Program-made: the position numbers and the translations under genes
Shown: one piece after another, positions 1 through 15,000 of the stretch
Numbering within the stretch: position 1 is the stretch's first letter
Layout: every line of letters starts with the position of its first letter
Assembly: GCA_022495005.1 (NCBI GenBank)
Contig: JAGYXB010002071.1
Location: 124,001-188,000 of the forward strand
Direction: 5' to 3'
Length of the DNA stretch: 64,000 bases
Source: Rhyacophila brunnea
Lineage: Eukaryota; Arthropoda; Insecta; Trichoptera; Rhyacophilidae
Notes under the pieces: model-generated
Database searches by the model: none
Told to the model about the DNA's origin: nothing
Seen by the model: the letters and a program-made list of their open reading frames with translations, nothing else

Positions 1-39
1 ATCAGCTTTCCATACTCTCTCTTGGCAATGTTGAACAGC
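1..39 (-). CDS. Prosaposin exon 18 (partial): SapA-2
   Basis: AVQHCQERVWKAD after a TTGCAG acceptor continues SapA-2 exactly as exon 3 continues SapA-1 (AVHHC...VWEK). Cut by the window start; the stop codon and any further exons lie to the left. Confidence 0.88.
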
Positions 40-3000
40 CTGCAAGAAGAAAGAAAAACATAAATTAAAGAAGCACAAAAAAAGAATTAATAGATAATAA
101 AACATGACTTCCAATATACGACGCCAGTACAAAAAGTATTCGAACTTTACTTTTCTTAGTGTTCCGAACAAATGAGGCACAAGAGGTATCCTCCATTAGT
201 GAAATGAAGGGTAGCTTCACTTTTTTGCTACCTGCAGAGAGTGTCAGTCTCTGGAAATTACCTCATGTGAGGGAATATACTCAGCTCTTGTTGGAAATGA
301 CAGATCGACTTGAGCAGTGGTATTGTATCAAATTTTGCGATACCCAAGCGGAAACCGTTCAGAAGATTCAACAGATTTTTGGCGACAAAGGAGTGGTACA
401 ACCTAGGGATTGCAATATTGGTATTCCAGTATTTATCAATACCGAAATACCGGAATTTTCGGTATTAAGAAAGCACACTCGTTTACGTTTTTGAAAATGA
501 ATTTGATGTTATTTCTTCATTACTTTGTACTGTATTGCCCATTAAATTGAGTGTATAAGTTATGTACTGCTAGAATGCAAATATATTGACTGAATCCATT
601 AGAGTTGAAATAATAATAAAACAAAATCCGAAAATATAAAATTGTCACAATATTATTTCGAAATACAAAACATCCGTGACAAATGTACAACTATTCTATA
701 ATCATTGATGACTGTACAAGGTTTGAATAAGAAGCTTTTCCTGCAGCCACACTTATTTGCATTTAATGAACTGGATTTTCTGAGGGCTTTAGTTAAAATT
801 ATCAAAATATTCAATTAATCATTTGTAAAAATCACTAGTTCTACAATATCAATACATATTTTAAAATTTCAATATAATAGATGTAGATAGGTAGGTTTTT
901 GGTATAAAATAATGTTTTAAAGAGATTTTACTGAAAAGCACTTGTTTTTTTTATATGTTTTAACGAATACCGGTATTAATGCCCAGTATTCAATGAGAAA
1001 AACCAAAAAACCGGTATTGATATTTTCATTTGGTATTGCAATCCCTAGTACAACCGGCTCAAAAACGCCACAACGGTGAAGAGTAGTGATGAAATAAAAT
1101 AACTTTTAATTTATTTACTCTCATTTATAATTAATGCTATTTCATCCTTAGTATTTCTGTAAATAATGAGTTTTCCCATGTACTATTCATGAATGATAAA
1201 AAACTCTAAGCTTTATCAAAAAAGATCAAACTCTAAACTCGCAGTGTCCGAACATCTGCTATATACTGCCTACATTTCTTAATTATGTTAATTTAAGATA
1301 GACAAACAGAAATATCCGTTACCTTGCATTCGTTGGCTTGCGCCACATTTGCGCACCAATAGGCCGGTCCCCAAGTACACTTCTCGGCTCCCAGCGGTTT
1401 ATTGGTCTGTCGCTTGACACGGGTTTCGCCAGCTTCGTCCACCATATGCAGGAAGTTCATGTGTCCTGAACCGCACATGCCAATTTCGCTGCACACCTTT
1501 CCGCTATCGGCCAGTGTCGCAATCAGATGGATAATGTTCTCGCCGTACGAGGCCATAAGCTTGAAGCACTGGAGAGAAGAAGATGAGAAATGTTAATTCG
1601 ATAACATAAAATAGCACAGATCTTGCTTAGCTTAGTATACATACTTAACTCTGCCATTCGTGATAGAATTGACTTGTGTCTCTGATAATTATCTTAGAAA
1701 TCGGGAACATTTGTTGTTTGTTCTCCTAAGATGCAGAACTAATCTGCCATTAGTAATGTCAATTGGGTGGGCAATAATTATGTTCAATCAAACCGCTTTA
1801 GATATTTATATACATATTCCACTTAGGTGAGGTGAGTTTAGGTGAACGTTGTTTTATGAGTTTTTAATATAGGATCTACTTAGTTCACTCATAGGAAAGA
1901 TATGAGAGGCTGAGGATTAAATGAGCATAGCAACTATTTATAAGTTTAAAAAATGTTTGTAGTAGTTTAACAACACCACACAACAATTTATGTATATGAA
2001 AATAGGTAAAACTACTTACGTATGAAAAGTTATAAACATTCTTTTTATGAGGAATAATTGTTAGGCATTCAATCAACCCATTGGGTCCTTGTAATGGGTC
2101 GAGAACATATATTTTTTGACCAGCCACAGGTTGGAATCCGCGACCCACGACTTCATATTTATACAAAAACGGACACTCTATTAGGTGTTAGGCCAACGCG
2201 GCTTCGTCTACTATGTATAATTACTATCTTTAATAAACATTAAAAACATAACCTACAAATTCCTCAGCGTTCTCAGAATAATTTATCTGATGAATGAGTG
2301 ATACAAGAAAAAATGTTACGTACTTTGGTTTGGTATCTTGAAGGTAGAGCGTAACAAGCCTTCTCGGCAATGTGTTCGATGTTGTGGTCGACATTCGGAT
2401 TGCTCAAGATCTGTTCGACAACATCAATGGCTTCCTCGCAAACTGCACATTCCATGATTGCATCTAGAAGAGGAATGAAGAAATAAGATAAACAACATTC
2501 AAGGTTTTTTTTACATTTTCACCTCGAAACCAACCACGATAAATCAGTCGATGACGGTTGAAGACCAATACATAGCATCATTTAAGTAAAAAATGTTGAT
2601 TTTTTGGAAGATACTTTCAACGAGTGCCTGAAAAGATTGAAGTACCAAACTGACCCCGTTTAAAAATACTTGGTCATCGCATTAAGACATGTGAACATTA
2701 AAAAATCAACCCTTACTTTGAAGTTCAATGGCCTTTCCGTTGCAGAATGACAGAGTAGAGCAAATATCTTCTGGAGCCAGTTCTTGGGTGAGTAAGTCAA
2801 TCACCAGGTCAGCGTATTTGTCGACGAAATCGTTGCACTCTTTGCCAATGTTCTTAGGCAGGTGGCTGCAGACGTTGTGGACGATTTTTTTGATTTGATC
2901 CTGAAATGTGTGATAGTACATATTAATTAGGTGGGCACTATGTGAATATATGTAGATCTCCAAAGTTAATAATATCTTGTATCGAAACATGCCTGTTGAT

Positions 3001-6000
3001 AAACTGTTTTTCCAAAATATTAAGCTGACTAAACGGAACATTTTTATTATCACTTAAATGCGATTCTTCAACGTTTTGAATGTGATTTAATTGCTGGCAG
3101 CCATAGCAAAATTAAAAAATGGTGGCTATAAAATCTTGTTTACACTAATTCATCTTTGACAGCCTTTTGACATTTTATAAATACAAAATGATGTAGACAT
3201 TTTTTTTTTGTTTGTTTGTTTTAATATTCCAAATAACGATAGTTTGGTGTATTTGACTGACTATCTATGTACAATAAATGCAAAGATTGACTTGTAGCTA
3301 ACTTAATCAGTAGACCAGAGATCCATTAATTTGCTACATTTTAATAGATGTAGGCTCCATCTCTATAAAAAAAAAATAGCCTTCTTCAACATCTTTGCTT
3401 TCGACTATAATTTTAGAGGGAAGAAACCTAAGAAAAAAGTTCTCAACTTTGATTTTGGCAGCGGATTTCAAATTTTTTTACAAAAACTAACACTGTTTTA
3501 TATTATACTGAATATAAACTGAGTTAATAGAATTATTCTTCAGTTTCGAGTTGAGGATGTAAAAAATCCAGGACCCAGGGTTTACAGATGTCCAAAATCT
3601 CTCACTTATATAATGGAGTTCCAACATACAATTAATCAACAGCTCATTTAGTCAATTCAACGACGTAACTTACATCTGTGCTCTTGTCTTTCAATTCCTT
3701 GTCAATTTGTGTCATAATGAATTCGCAGACAACGCACTGGGGCGATGCTTTCAATGTAAGACCGTGGTCTCTAAAGTCAGCGTAAATCAGAGGCTTTCCG
3801 TTGTATGTGTCGTCAGGAATTTCGTTGGTAGCTGTAATTATACAATTATACAAATATTTTACTGTTATTACTGCACATGAATATTTACAAAAAATTATTA
3901 TCATAAACAATATCTGAACGCAAGAGGTAAACTGAATTAATCGGAAAACAAAATTTATCTTAAAAACACGCGATTTTGATTCAAATACATATCGATTATG
4001 TAGTAACAAGTTGTGCATAAAACACAGAGGGATCACGCTGATAAACATAACACATAACGTATTCGCTAATCTTCTCTATCAACACCAATACAGTAAAACC
4101 TTGTTAATAAGAACAGGAATAATTCTAAATTCACTGTAAATTGAAATTTTCACGGAAAAAAAGTCCCTTGAACATTATTTTCATAAATAAAACCATGCCT
4201 TTAATTCCGAAATGATTTCAGAGTCTTGGTACGTAAAAATATTCAATAAATCATAATAAAGTAGGTACGCTATTTCATGAGCCAGTCATTGAAAATAAAA
4301 TTGTGACAGACTTTTTTTATAACATAATAAATTGCTTATTTTATGAAGGTAATAAAAATAATCCTGACATTTTATGATCCATTAACACATCAGTGACACA
4401 ACTGCACTCCACTCAAAGGGAAAACAATAAATCACATGTTTCAGGGCTGTAGGTATTTAATTGTTGATTCTTTATTGGATTTTCGCATAGTTTTACACCA
4501 ATGCACAAACAATTGGAAAAATAAAAAATATTTTGTATTTTTTTATAATTCTAGCTTAACACATGGTGGTAAATACACATTACTTGGTAACTTCAATTAA
4601 TGGATTAATGACGTCATGGTTTTTGCACAGACTTTCATTTGAAAGAATCGTATCGGAAATTTGGTAGACACATTTATGATCGTAAACGATATTAATGAAA
4701 ATCAAAATTTTTTTTTTTCAAAACCAATTGTGTGGTGTCTTACAGATTCTAGAAAAATGTCAGAAGTTTGACATTGATATCAGTGGCGAATGGTGGAGGT
4801 AGGCGTTATCCAAGCTATAATAGATGATCGTCAAAAGATATTATGGTTTGGTTTAGGCAGGGGGTAAAAAGGATTCAAAAAAACTAAGCATCACCATCTG
4901 CAATAGCCAATCAAAGAGGCCAAGACCCACATAACAGTTCTAGCACCAGGAAGAAGTGAAGTAACAAAATAAGTATAAATAAACAAACCGAGGAAATAGC
5001 ACAAAAATTAAAATAAAATAACTAATAAAATTAAGTGTTGATTTCTTAATAATAATATTTGCAGCAAGAAATAACAGAGTAAAATAAATAATAATTTTTG
5101 ATATGAATAGACGAACCTATTTGAGTTTCCCTGATGGTATTCTCAACGAGCATCTTCTTGGGGAGCAGCGGCTTCCTGAAGTTGTTGTGGTCGGCCATCA
5201 ATCCTTTCTTGGCGTGGTAAGCGTCAATGCGGGACACAGGCTTTGGCACAAAGTTCAAAGATGACACATCGGGTTTGTTGTCTTTGCAGAGCTTCAGATA
5301 GACGCACACTTCTTGGGCGGTGAAGTCAGCAACAAGCATCTCTACCAGCTGCTTAGAATAAGCTTCCACGAAGTCTACACATTCAGACTTCAGTTTGGTC
5401 GGGAGGTGAGAGCACAGATTTTCCAAAGCATTCTTGATGGAATCCTAGCAAGAGGAATTTTAAAAACATGATCAATATTTCAAAATAAAATATTATGGCA
5501 ATAACTATAGATAACTACACTTTTGAGACAGTAGAAAGCTTTGTGTACCTTGGGTCACTACGCGACATGTTACGACGTGAAAATGATACCAACCAGGAAA
5601 TAAAAAGATAAAGGAAAAATCAGAAGTTAGCTAATCTATGTTATTTAAAATAACACTTCAAGGTGCCTCAAAAGATAGACAAAATGTTGATTATAAAAGA
5701 TGCTTTTCAGAGCCATCTTAAGGTGAAGCCTTTACTGAACCGTTTTTAAAAAGGCACCTAGCGGAAAAATATGAAGCTTGCAATTTCAGACAAATATTCG
5801 TTCTTCCCCCACTCCAGTAAAATTATTTTGACATAAACGCTTCTTGTCAAGCAAGTGAGCATTCTTTTCGATTTTACAGAGATTCGCTGTATTTAGCTAG
5901 AATGCTCGTTAGTTTGATTTAAACGCATGCTAGAGCAAGAACACAGTCGCGTTGAGCATTCTTTCGTGTTCTGTCGCGCTTGCTGGTGGAGCGGTTTCAT

Positions 6001-9000
6001 CAAAGTGTTCTTCGCTCACTGCCAAATATATCTATATGATTTCTAAATATTCCATCACTTTTCCGTATTGTTACATGTTGCACGAGAATAAAAATTGAAC
6101 AGCCAAAAACGCGACTAAGTCGTGCACTCGCGAACAAACAAATGTGATAGTTTAAATCAAACAAACAAAAACACAGAAAGAGAGCCGAGCATTCGCTCGC
6201 AGTGTTTTATATTCTAGCTCTTTTAGTTTGTGGATTTAGTTCACTAAGCGTTTATACCAAGCGAGCAGGAACAGAATGCTCTAGCTCTCGCTCTATGTTC
6301 TTGTTTATTTGGTCTAAATGCACCTTTAGCCTATGGCTTAGAATGTTGGTCAGTCAAATACCTTTGCTATATGAAAATCGTAAGAATTTTCAAAGCAATA
6401 AAAGAAAATGACGTCTAGTGAACGAGATACATAATTATATTGCCTGTTTTGCGGAGCCAAACATAATGCCGAGTAGGACCGCTTAGGATAGGTGGCTCAT
6501 GTTGCAATGATGGAGAAAACGGAGCCTCCAAAAATACTAATGACAACCCGGAAAAAAAATTGGATTTTAATTGAGTATAATAAAATTTGATTTCAATTAG
6601 GTAGATGATCGAAGTTGAGATGATGCGTTAAGACTCTACCAGACTATTTTCGAAACTGGATTACTACAGCTGGTGATTGGCGTTGGTGAAAAGATAGATA
6701 TTCTAGGGGCGGTCTTAAATGTTGGATCTACAAAATATTTATAATCCTATATCCATCTTAGATTTTACTAAACTAAACAAAGAATATTCATATATTGTGT
6801 AATAACTTACACCCTTTAAATTAATTAATAGTTACATACTTGAGTTCTATTGTTCTTCAACATCGACTCCAATTGTTCCACGGCAAAGAGGCATAGGGGG
6901 CAATTGGGTTCTCCGTTTCCGCTATTCATGAGAACCTCCACGTTTGTTACTTCCATTTCTTTGGGGCACAGAGTGAGGGCTGGGCAAACCTAGACAGAAA
7001 ACAAAATACAAATTAAATACATCTATCTACGGATAATATTATGTCATTCCAAATTAATGATATTCATAGAAGTGTATGATTCTGCGGACTTTTCTAGGTA
7101 CAAATTGTCAATATAAAATTTTATACCTCGGATGGATCAATTTCGTGCACCAGCATAGCAATGACAGCATTGCCATAAGCTTCGACGAAAGCGTCGCACT
7201 GCTCTTCAACTGTACTTGGCAACATCTTGCAAGCCTTCTCTACGGTATTCTTGATCTTTATCTGAAAAGAATATGAGAATCAGAAATTAATTTAATTATC
7301 ATCTCAATGAGTACTTGATGGGGATTCCAAAAAGTTTTTAGTGTGGTTGAATTGGTAGCTATAGAAAAATTAATATTCTGTATATTGGTACACTAAAAAG
7401 TGCAATAAACAAGATGGCGGCCTGTTTTTTTTTTTTTTTAATATCTTGTTACCACTGTATACTTAGTGCTAAATAGCTAAATGATAGAGCCGGGTCGTTG
7501 TTTTTAGAAAGTAAATTCTTTAAGAGAATAAAACAGATCGGAATTGAACTGATTAATCGCCTCTCTCGCTTCCATTAACTAAGGTTTTTTTCAAAAATAA
7601 CAATGCCATTATTTTCTATATTCAATATTTCAAAATTATTATGAATAACATAATATTGATGAGGACTTTCTAGAGAGGTGCCGAAGTGCGCTCCGTCCTG
7701 GATAAAAGGCCTGGGTTACCCCACTACATTACTGGTTATAATAATTCAACCCCTCGGAGTCAAAAAAACGTAACTCATTTTTGTCTACTTTACAGGAGAC
7801 CTTAACCGCAAGTAAATTTACATGGAATGAAATTAACATGGTGTGTGTTTTCAGAAGATATGTATTGAATTAACTTTGATCTGCTGAATTTTATGATGTA
7901 TCTTTGACATTCAACGTAATATCATATTTTATTATCCAGTACCATACGGAACTCAAAATTGTTAAAAATTGAGATACATTACTTTGACCCTAAGAGGCCG
8001 ATATATGTATGACTGTGTTTTTTTTTTTATCGTTTATCTAAAAATTCTAAATGATATCAAAACTCAAGTGTGATATTTACTACAAATGAATCTGCAATGT
8101 AAAATGCCCTGCAGCTAACACAATAATTAACCTTTATAGGGCTAAGAAAAATGCATATTAGTCTGATTTGAAAATAGAATATTGTGATGAAAATAAGAAA
8201 CTAAGTAAGAACTGGCACCCCGACAAAACATCCCTGACATTGCCGCCCAGACATTTTCGGCAAACCAAATGCGCCCATACCAGTGCTCGCTAATACCGCC
8301 CGGACAAATCCGCCTAGACAAAACCGCCCGCAAAAAATACAAAAATATATAAAACAAGTGCTTTTTTGGTTTATCGAATTGCATATCCATAGAAATTTAC
8401 ATACTTACGATTATCAGTGTAATTTGAGATTTAATACATTGCAACTGCTAGAAGAGTAATAACTTAAAATCATCAGCTTTTAACATGTAGTTAATGCCTA
8501 TGTATGGTAGTATTTCTAATTTAGAATATTTAAGAAGGTTAGCACACAATATTGAAATTTAATTTTAAATAATCTATATTTTTTTTTATATTCGTATGAT
8601 TCGAGATACGATTCGAGATTCGTATGTTTTTTTTATATTTGTGTATCTAAAATATAATATTATGTAAAAATAAAAATTGTCTCATTTCTAAATTGTTTCG
8701 GCGGCATGTCTGGGCAGTAATGCTGGAGTGATGCTTTGCCTAACAAGCCGCAGAGGCCCAACGAGATGTTCACATTCATACAACAATATTTACCTCCGTA
8801 TTGGCGTCGCTGATTTGCACCTGCAGGAAGTGTAAGAAGTACTGGCAGAATGTACACATTTCTTTGCCTTGAGGAAGGGTGATAACCATCCGTTCGATAG
8901 GTAACTGGGCGAAAAGCGGATCCACAATGTCTAAATTGCTCTGACTCTTTTCGTCAATATTGACCTGGTGCTGAAAAAGAAAGCGATATTGAATGAAACA

Positions 9001-12000
9001 AAAGTTTAACACAAAACGGAGTAGAGGCATTTACCCATATTGGAATGTAGTATCAATGATTGGAAATACATATTAAAAGTAATAATTTTCTATATTTGGC
9101 TTTTAGGCTGGTAAATAACTGAATTATTTATTGGATGATTTTGATTATTAGATCCGCATCGATAAATTAATAATGCCCACCTTGTAGCTGTTGGCTTCAT
9201 CTTTACCGACAAATCTATCAGAAGACGGTTTGAAGACTCTCACGGCTAATTCTGCAGTCTTCAATGGTACAAGAGGAGCGATTGGTCCGAGCTGAAAAAA
9301 AAAATTATGGACATAATTTTACTATGGCCATCAAAATTGTCCAATGGACACTGCATTTGTAGATCACGCAACACATTTGAATAAAAATATTTATGAAAAG
9401 GTGTCTTTTAGTAAAATATTTGTTTTAATTCTTCTTCCTTGTATATCCAGTGACGCCTTCAAGAATCCTTCCAAGAAGTCTTCCCAGGGCATGCCAGTAT
9501 TCTATAGCTATGTATTAATAATTGATGTCCTATGAAGGACCAGTATCAAATGTTTCTTGTCCGCGGAGTTCTTTTTAGGTTCACTCAGCAAAAATATTGC
9601 AAGGGATGAATAAAAAGTATCATATCGCAAGAAAAATTATCGATACCTTTTGTATCTAAAAAATATTGAGTATTGAGATGGTCAAAAAGTACTGATACTA
9701 GTAGGCCTGAAGTGTACGTCATGTGGATGGCTTGTAGAAAGCAAACAACCAAAAAGAAAGAGTTTTAGGTTACCATAGTAAGTAGCAATATTGCCAACTG
9801 TTATTCAAAAAAAATATGCCAGATAGGGTAAGAAAACAATGACAGTCGACAGTGCATAAGGGGCCTAATGTGTACGCTATAATTATGTATGCATATAATA
9901 AAAGATATTCACCTGTTCAACCTTGCCCTTATGGCAGATTCCAGCCATAAAGCAGACAGAGTTGGCATTCAGTTCATTGACGAGGAAATCATAAAGCACA
10001 GTATAGTACTGATCGACTACTGCCAGACATTCTGCTTTGAAGTTGCCAGTCTGTTTGCAAAGACCTAAAAAGAAAACCTTCAAATTATTTATTTGGAATA
10101 AGTCTTGGGAAAATATTAGAAACATTATCACTGTTACTTTTTAATCTATACCTGGAGTTGAATTTTAGAGTCAGTTGAAGATATCATGTCTATTTAAATA
10201 TGTATCGGCCCCTTAGGATCAAAGAAACGTATATCTCAATTTTTAGTTTAATACTTTGGACGCGGAAGACGCACACGGTGCGTAATGACCAGGCGGCCGA
10301 TCGATGTAATTAACGTGCATTTTAAAGGGGGCAATTAAAATCTCATTATCTATTCAGCAGCGAATGCATTAAGTAGTAAATTATTTGTGACAAAGGGATT
10401 TATCAAAAAATTCAACAGAAAAGATAGTTCAATACGTATCAACTGAAAATAATTTTTTGTTAATGTTGGCGGAATGTAAATTTACTTGTGTTTAGGGACT
10501 CCTGTGGAGAAAAATGAGTTACATTTATTTGACCCTAAGGGGCCGGTATATAGAGCAGCCTTACCATCAAGCACCCTCTTGAATTCAGTTTCAGTCGTGT
10601 TGGCAATCAAAATGTCTCTCAAATGTTTGACAAGCTGTTCACACAGTTGGCAAGGGATGTCATCACTGAAAATGAAACAGAAATAGCCAATAAAACTCCT
10701 TAAAAAAATATTTGCCAAAGTGAATGTTATTATTACTATTACTTATTAACCTTTTACGGGGTATGTCGAGTCAGACTCAATATCAATTTTATTCCCACAA
10801 GACCTATACACAAAAAGATATTTGATTTTTTTTAGTTATTATTTCATTCACTCACGTCGAATTTGTCGTTTTTGCAGTAAGATTTATTTAAACAGTAGGC
10901 TATATTGTTAAAAAAAACCATAGTCAAAATGATAAATTACTATGGAAACAAATCACAAATGATTTAGAGACATTAATAAAAAACAAAACTTTAATGACTG
11001 GAAAGGTTCACACGATGAGCACCATCAACTAACTTTGCTGTGTGATATGTAGGAGAGAAAAAACATAGCATACCTGGCCTTGACGAAGCCAACATGTCCC
11101 ATTGGTGTGATTTCAACGGTGGCGGACAGATCCTTCTCCTCCGGTTCATGTTGGTGGAAGGCTTCGGTGCATGCTCCGGCATCGTGGCAAACCGACTTGG
11201 CGTTGAAGTTTTCTTTGAGGTGCGTGTACAGATATTCGTAATTGGAGAAGACAGCTGTGGCGCAGCTGTCCGAGTAACTTCCAAACTTACCGCAGGCCTA
11301 AAACACATTAAAGGAAAGATTATTTTATGTTAATATCTACAAGGATGTTTAAGGAATGCCATCTTCAATGTAGACAGAGTCTTTATATGAGAAAATGAAG
11401 CTGATAATACGGGTCTAGGACGATTCGGCACCGGACAACTGGACGCCACGGAATTCAAAATAAATAGACGTTAGGTACTTATAGGTAGTTAAAAAAAAAA
11501 TTTCAATATTATTATTTATATTTCAATTATTATATTATGATTTAATAGTTGGTGAGAATGTAAATATGCAGACGTAAACAATGATTTAATCGTGCATATG
11601 TTTAAGTTCCAACGAAAAAAGAGTTTTTTATTTTATATAAAGCCTTAGGCATGGTAATTCTCAATCCGCGATAAAGAATACATTATGTTAAGAGTAAAAT
11701 GAATTCAAACTACTAAGTAGTAGATAGAAACTGATTAAAATACCTCGTCTACACGTGTCTACGACAGTGCGGCGTCCAATTGTCCGGAGGCCAGTCGTCC
11801 CATTCCCGATAATACCGTTAATAAGGTTAATGATTAAATTAAAACTTGTAAAATCGCAAACAGCAGTAACTGAAGTGTGATGTCAACTCAACAAAATTCG
11901 AAATATGAGTCGCTTAGTTGCTAAAACCGCCCTGGAGGTTTTTTTGAGGAAACAGGGTGGAATTTAAAACTCGCACTTTGATAGACTGGTAGACCTATCG

Positions 12001-15000
12001 ATATAGCACATATGTACATTCAGAACTAATTTTATTGAAAAATCTTTCAGAGCGGGTTTGGCGACTAAGTGACTCATATGTGTAATAATATTACCAACTT
12101 TTGGCAGTAACCCCATGATATATAAACTACCCTAACTGCATTGTTGATGAATTTAAATTTACTTATTTATGACAAAGAATACTATAGATTTCACAAAAAA
12201 AAATCTGGTGAAACAATAATGAGACGTAAAAAGTGTAATCTAGATTAAAATTCCAAATAGATGATGTAAAGAAAATTATCTACTTATATTACTGTAGTCA
12301 TTTAGTGGAATACTTTAAGCTTGAACATGAGCAGGTGCGATTTTTTCTAGTGCGCTCGAATTACACATGGCAAATTTGATTCCATTTCCGACATCACTTA
12401 CATCAAGCCTATTGCATCGCTTTCTCACGCTCCGGCTATAACCAATTTTCTGTCAAAACTTCGCGCTGATGTGGTATATTTATAAGTAACAGATTATCTA
12501 ATCGAGTACTTTACATAGGATATGTCAAATTATTATTGTAAAATTGATGTACCCGTAGACTAGCTTCAAGGAATCCGGTGTAAGAGAGGGCGTCAAAGTT
12601 CTGCCTCATCTGGGTGATGACAATGTTGCAGCCTTCGCACGTTCCCGGCAATGCTTGAGGTTTCTCAGCAATCTAAAAATTTAATAAAATTACAATCAAT
12701 ACTTTAATGAGAACTTTCTGGCTTCGGGCTTCCACGCAAATATGGCTTGTGTCTAAACCGAATTCGTCACCACTTTATGAGTGTGATGAAATTCATACCA
12801 CGAAGTCATATAATATGTATGCCTTCCCGAAGGAGTTTCAGTCATACACCAGGCTAAATCGGAAGCTATCGTGTGGATTGATTCCATACCGGTTTTACTG
12901 TGATCTTTTATATTATTATTTAGTTCTGTGATTGTGTTTGTGATTTTGTTTTCTAAGGAATTATCTTTTTGGGCAAAATGTCTTACGTATTTTTTTTTTT
13001 ACTATTGACATATTATGAATATATCGTCATCTCAATACTACAACTAGATAACTTGATTTTCACTGTTTTTGAGTTAGCTATTGAATATCATTCTACATTT
13101 CCTTCTCTACAATTGATAAAACTAGGTAAGTCAGAAGTTAATGGGAACTGTATTAATTTTGTGTTTGATAATATTAGATAACTTTCAAACCATAAATGCA
13201 TTAAATAAATAAAATAATATATCTACAATATTCCCAATTAGATGAACACAATTTTCCACTTTTATTTTAAATATTAATTTTAGCCTAGATTTATGTTAAT
13301 CAAGTGAAGTTTAAATTATATTTTCCCAACAATGACCAAATCAGAGTTATCTAGTTGTAGTATATTGATGTGACGATATATATTAGAATTAGACCAACAA
13401 TGAACGTATTATATATCTAATCTATTTAAATAAAAATAATAAATAACATATAGATGATCTCATTGATTGTAAAAAAAAAATGTCTGAAAATGATTTTGAT
13501 ATTTGATAAAAAAAAAACAATGGATATCTCCTGTCCCGCAATAACATCTAGAGGGGAATAAATAACTAAATAAGGTGCTCAGATGCCGCTAGATTTTGCT
13601 ACACGATAGTGGGTGGAGTTAGCCAAGTCATAAAGTTCCTTTCACATTGATTTCCTATGATATCACATTGTTATTTTAAATTGATAAAACACCTGCATGG
13701 TATGTATGTACAATACGAATCACACTATGTAGATTATAATATAATAGTGTCTTTACATTAATTAACAAACAAAGCTTGATCTTAATGTGTATACTATAGG
13801 AGTATTATTGATTACATATATATGGTTAATTTTATTATGGTAGGCTGTAATACAGATATAGCTGTCCAAATCAGGGAACCTTATTTGGTGATTTCTCACC
13901 ATTTCTTCAACCCACCTTGTATATATATTCTACCTCATATGTCATGAGTGCTGTATGTAGGAAGTGGGGGCCGAGATATGGAGATGTGCATGAAATGTAG
14001 GGGAGATTTTTAGCTCCCCAGATTACAATGATGACTTGTCAGTCAATATATCGTCGGTCCCTATTAAAAAAGTCGGATCTCAAATTTTGTCATTTTCGGA
14101 TTATTACGTAAAAGTTATTTAAACACTTTAAACATTTATACCACAATCACAGTTTTTTTGTTTGTTTGAAAAATTTCGAGATATTCAAGTTAAAAATGAC
14201 GGATCTACCGAGAGTGTCCGAATAACAATGTCGGTTCTTACCAACCGACATTGTTATTGGTGAGCAAGATGCCTCGGATCTGACAGTTGCTGCTATGTTC
14301 ATCGGACAGACGAATGTTTTTATAAACTTTTAGAAAAGTTTCTATAACCCGTATTTTTATTCATTATGGCAAGCAATAGGTCACAAAGGATATTTGATGA
14401 AACATCTTTGATTGCTCGTACTGAAAAATAGCATTTTGCAGATCCGACTTTTTTAATAGGGACCGACGATATAGAATCCATATTGGTAACAGCAGAGCTA
14501 TTCTTAACTGTTAACACAGTAACATTTATTGCTCCAAATTAACACGGAAGCATTCCATACACAAGGCGGTTATCTACCATAATTAATAATTCGTAACATG
14601 GTGAAAATTTAAGTCGGTACGCCTGTCATGTGAAATACGTCTCTTATTTGCAAAACTCGGTCAAATTCGGGTATGCTCGTGCAGGCGTATACCACCAGAA
14701 CCCAGAGATTTTGTATTGAAACGTCAAACAAGAATTGAACATATCAACATAACCTACAATTTTATTAGTTATGTCATTGCAATATTAAAAAAAATGTTAC
14801 TACTCGCCACTCGAAATTTGACAGCTCGCGAGGAACTATAAATTGAGGTGGCGGCCTAGACTTGGGACGTAGATTATTTTTCAAAATAGTCGCATCTCAA
14901 TTTTCAATATGTAATTGACGTACTATATCTCGCTCTAAAAGTTGACACATCCTCTTGGGGAGGGGGGTGTTAAAAGATAGCACTTTTGACAGTTAACTTT

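Noticed and set aside
7076..7276. 66-codon plus-strand ORF
   Set aside because: Antisense shadow of prosaposin exon 11.
11094..11333. 79-codon plus-strand ORF and a minus-strand ORF in another frame over the same bases
   Set aside because: Shadows of prosaposin exon 6.
12707..12931. 74-codon plus-strand ORF near prosaposin exon 5
   Set aside because: No domain or splice support; sits in a somewhat less AT-rich patch that may be an old repeat, but I found no second copy.
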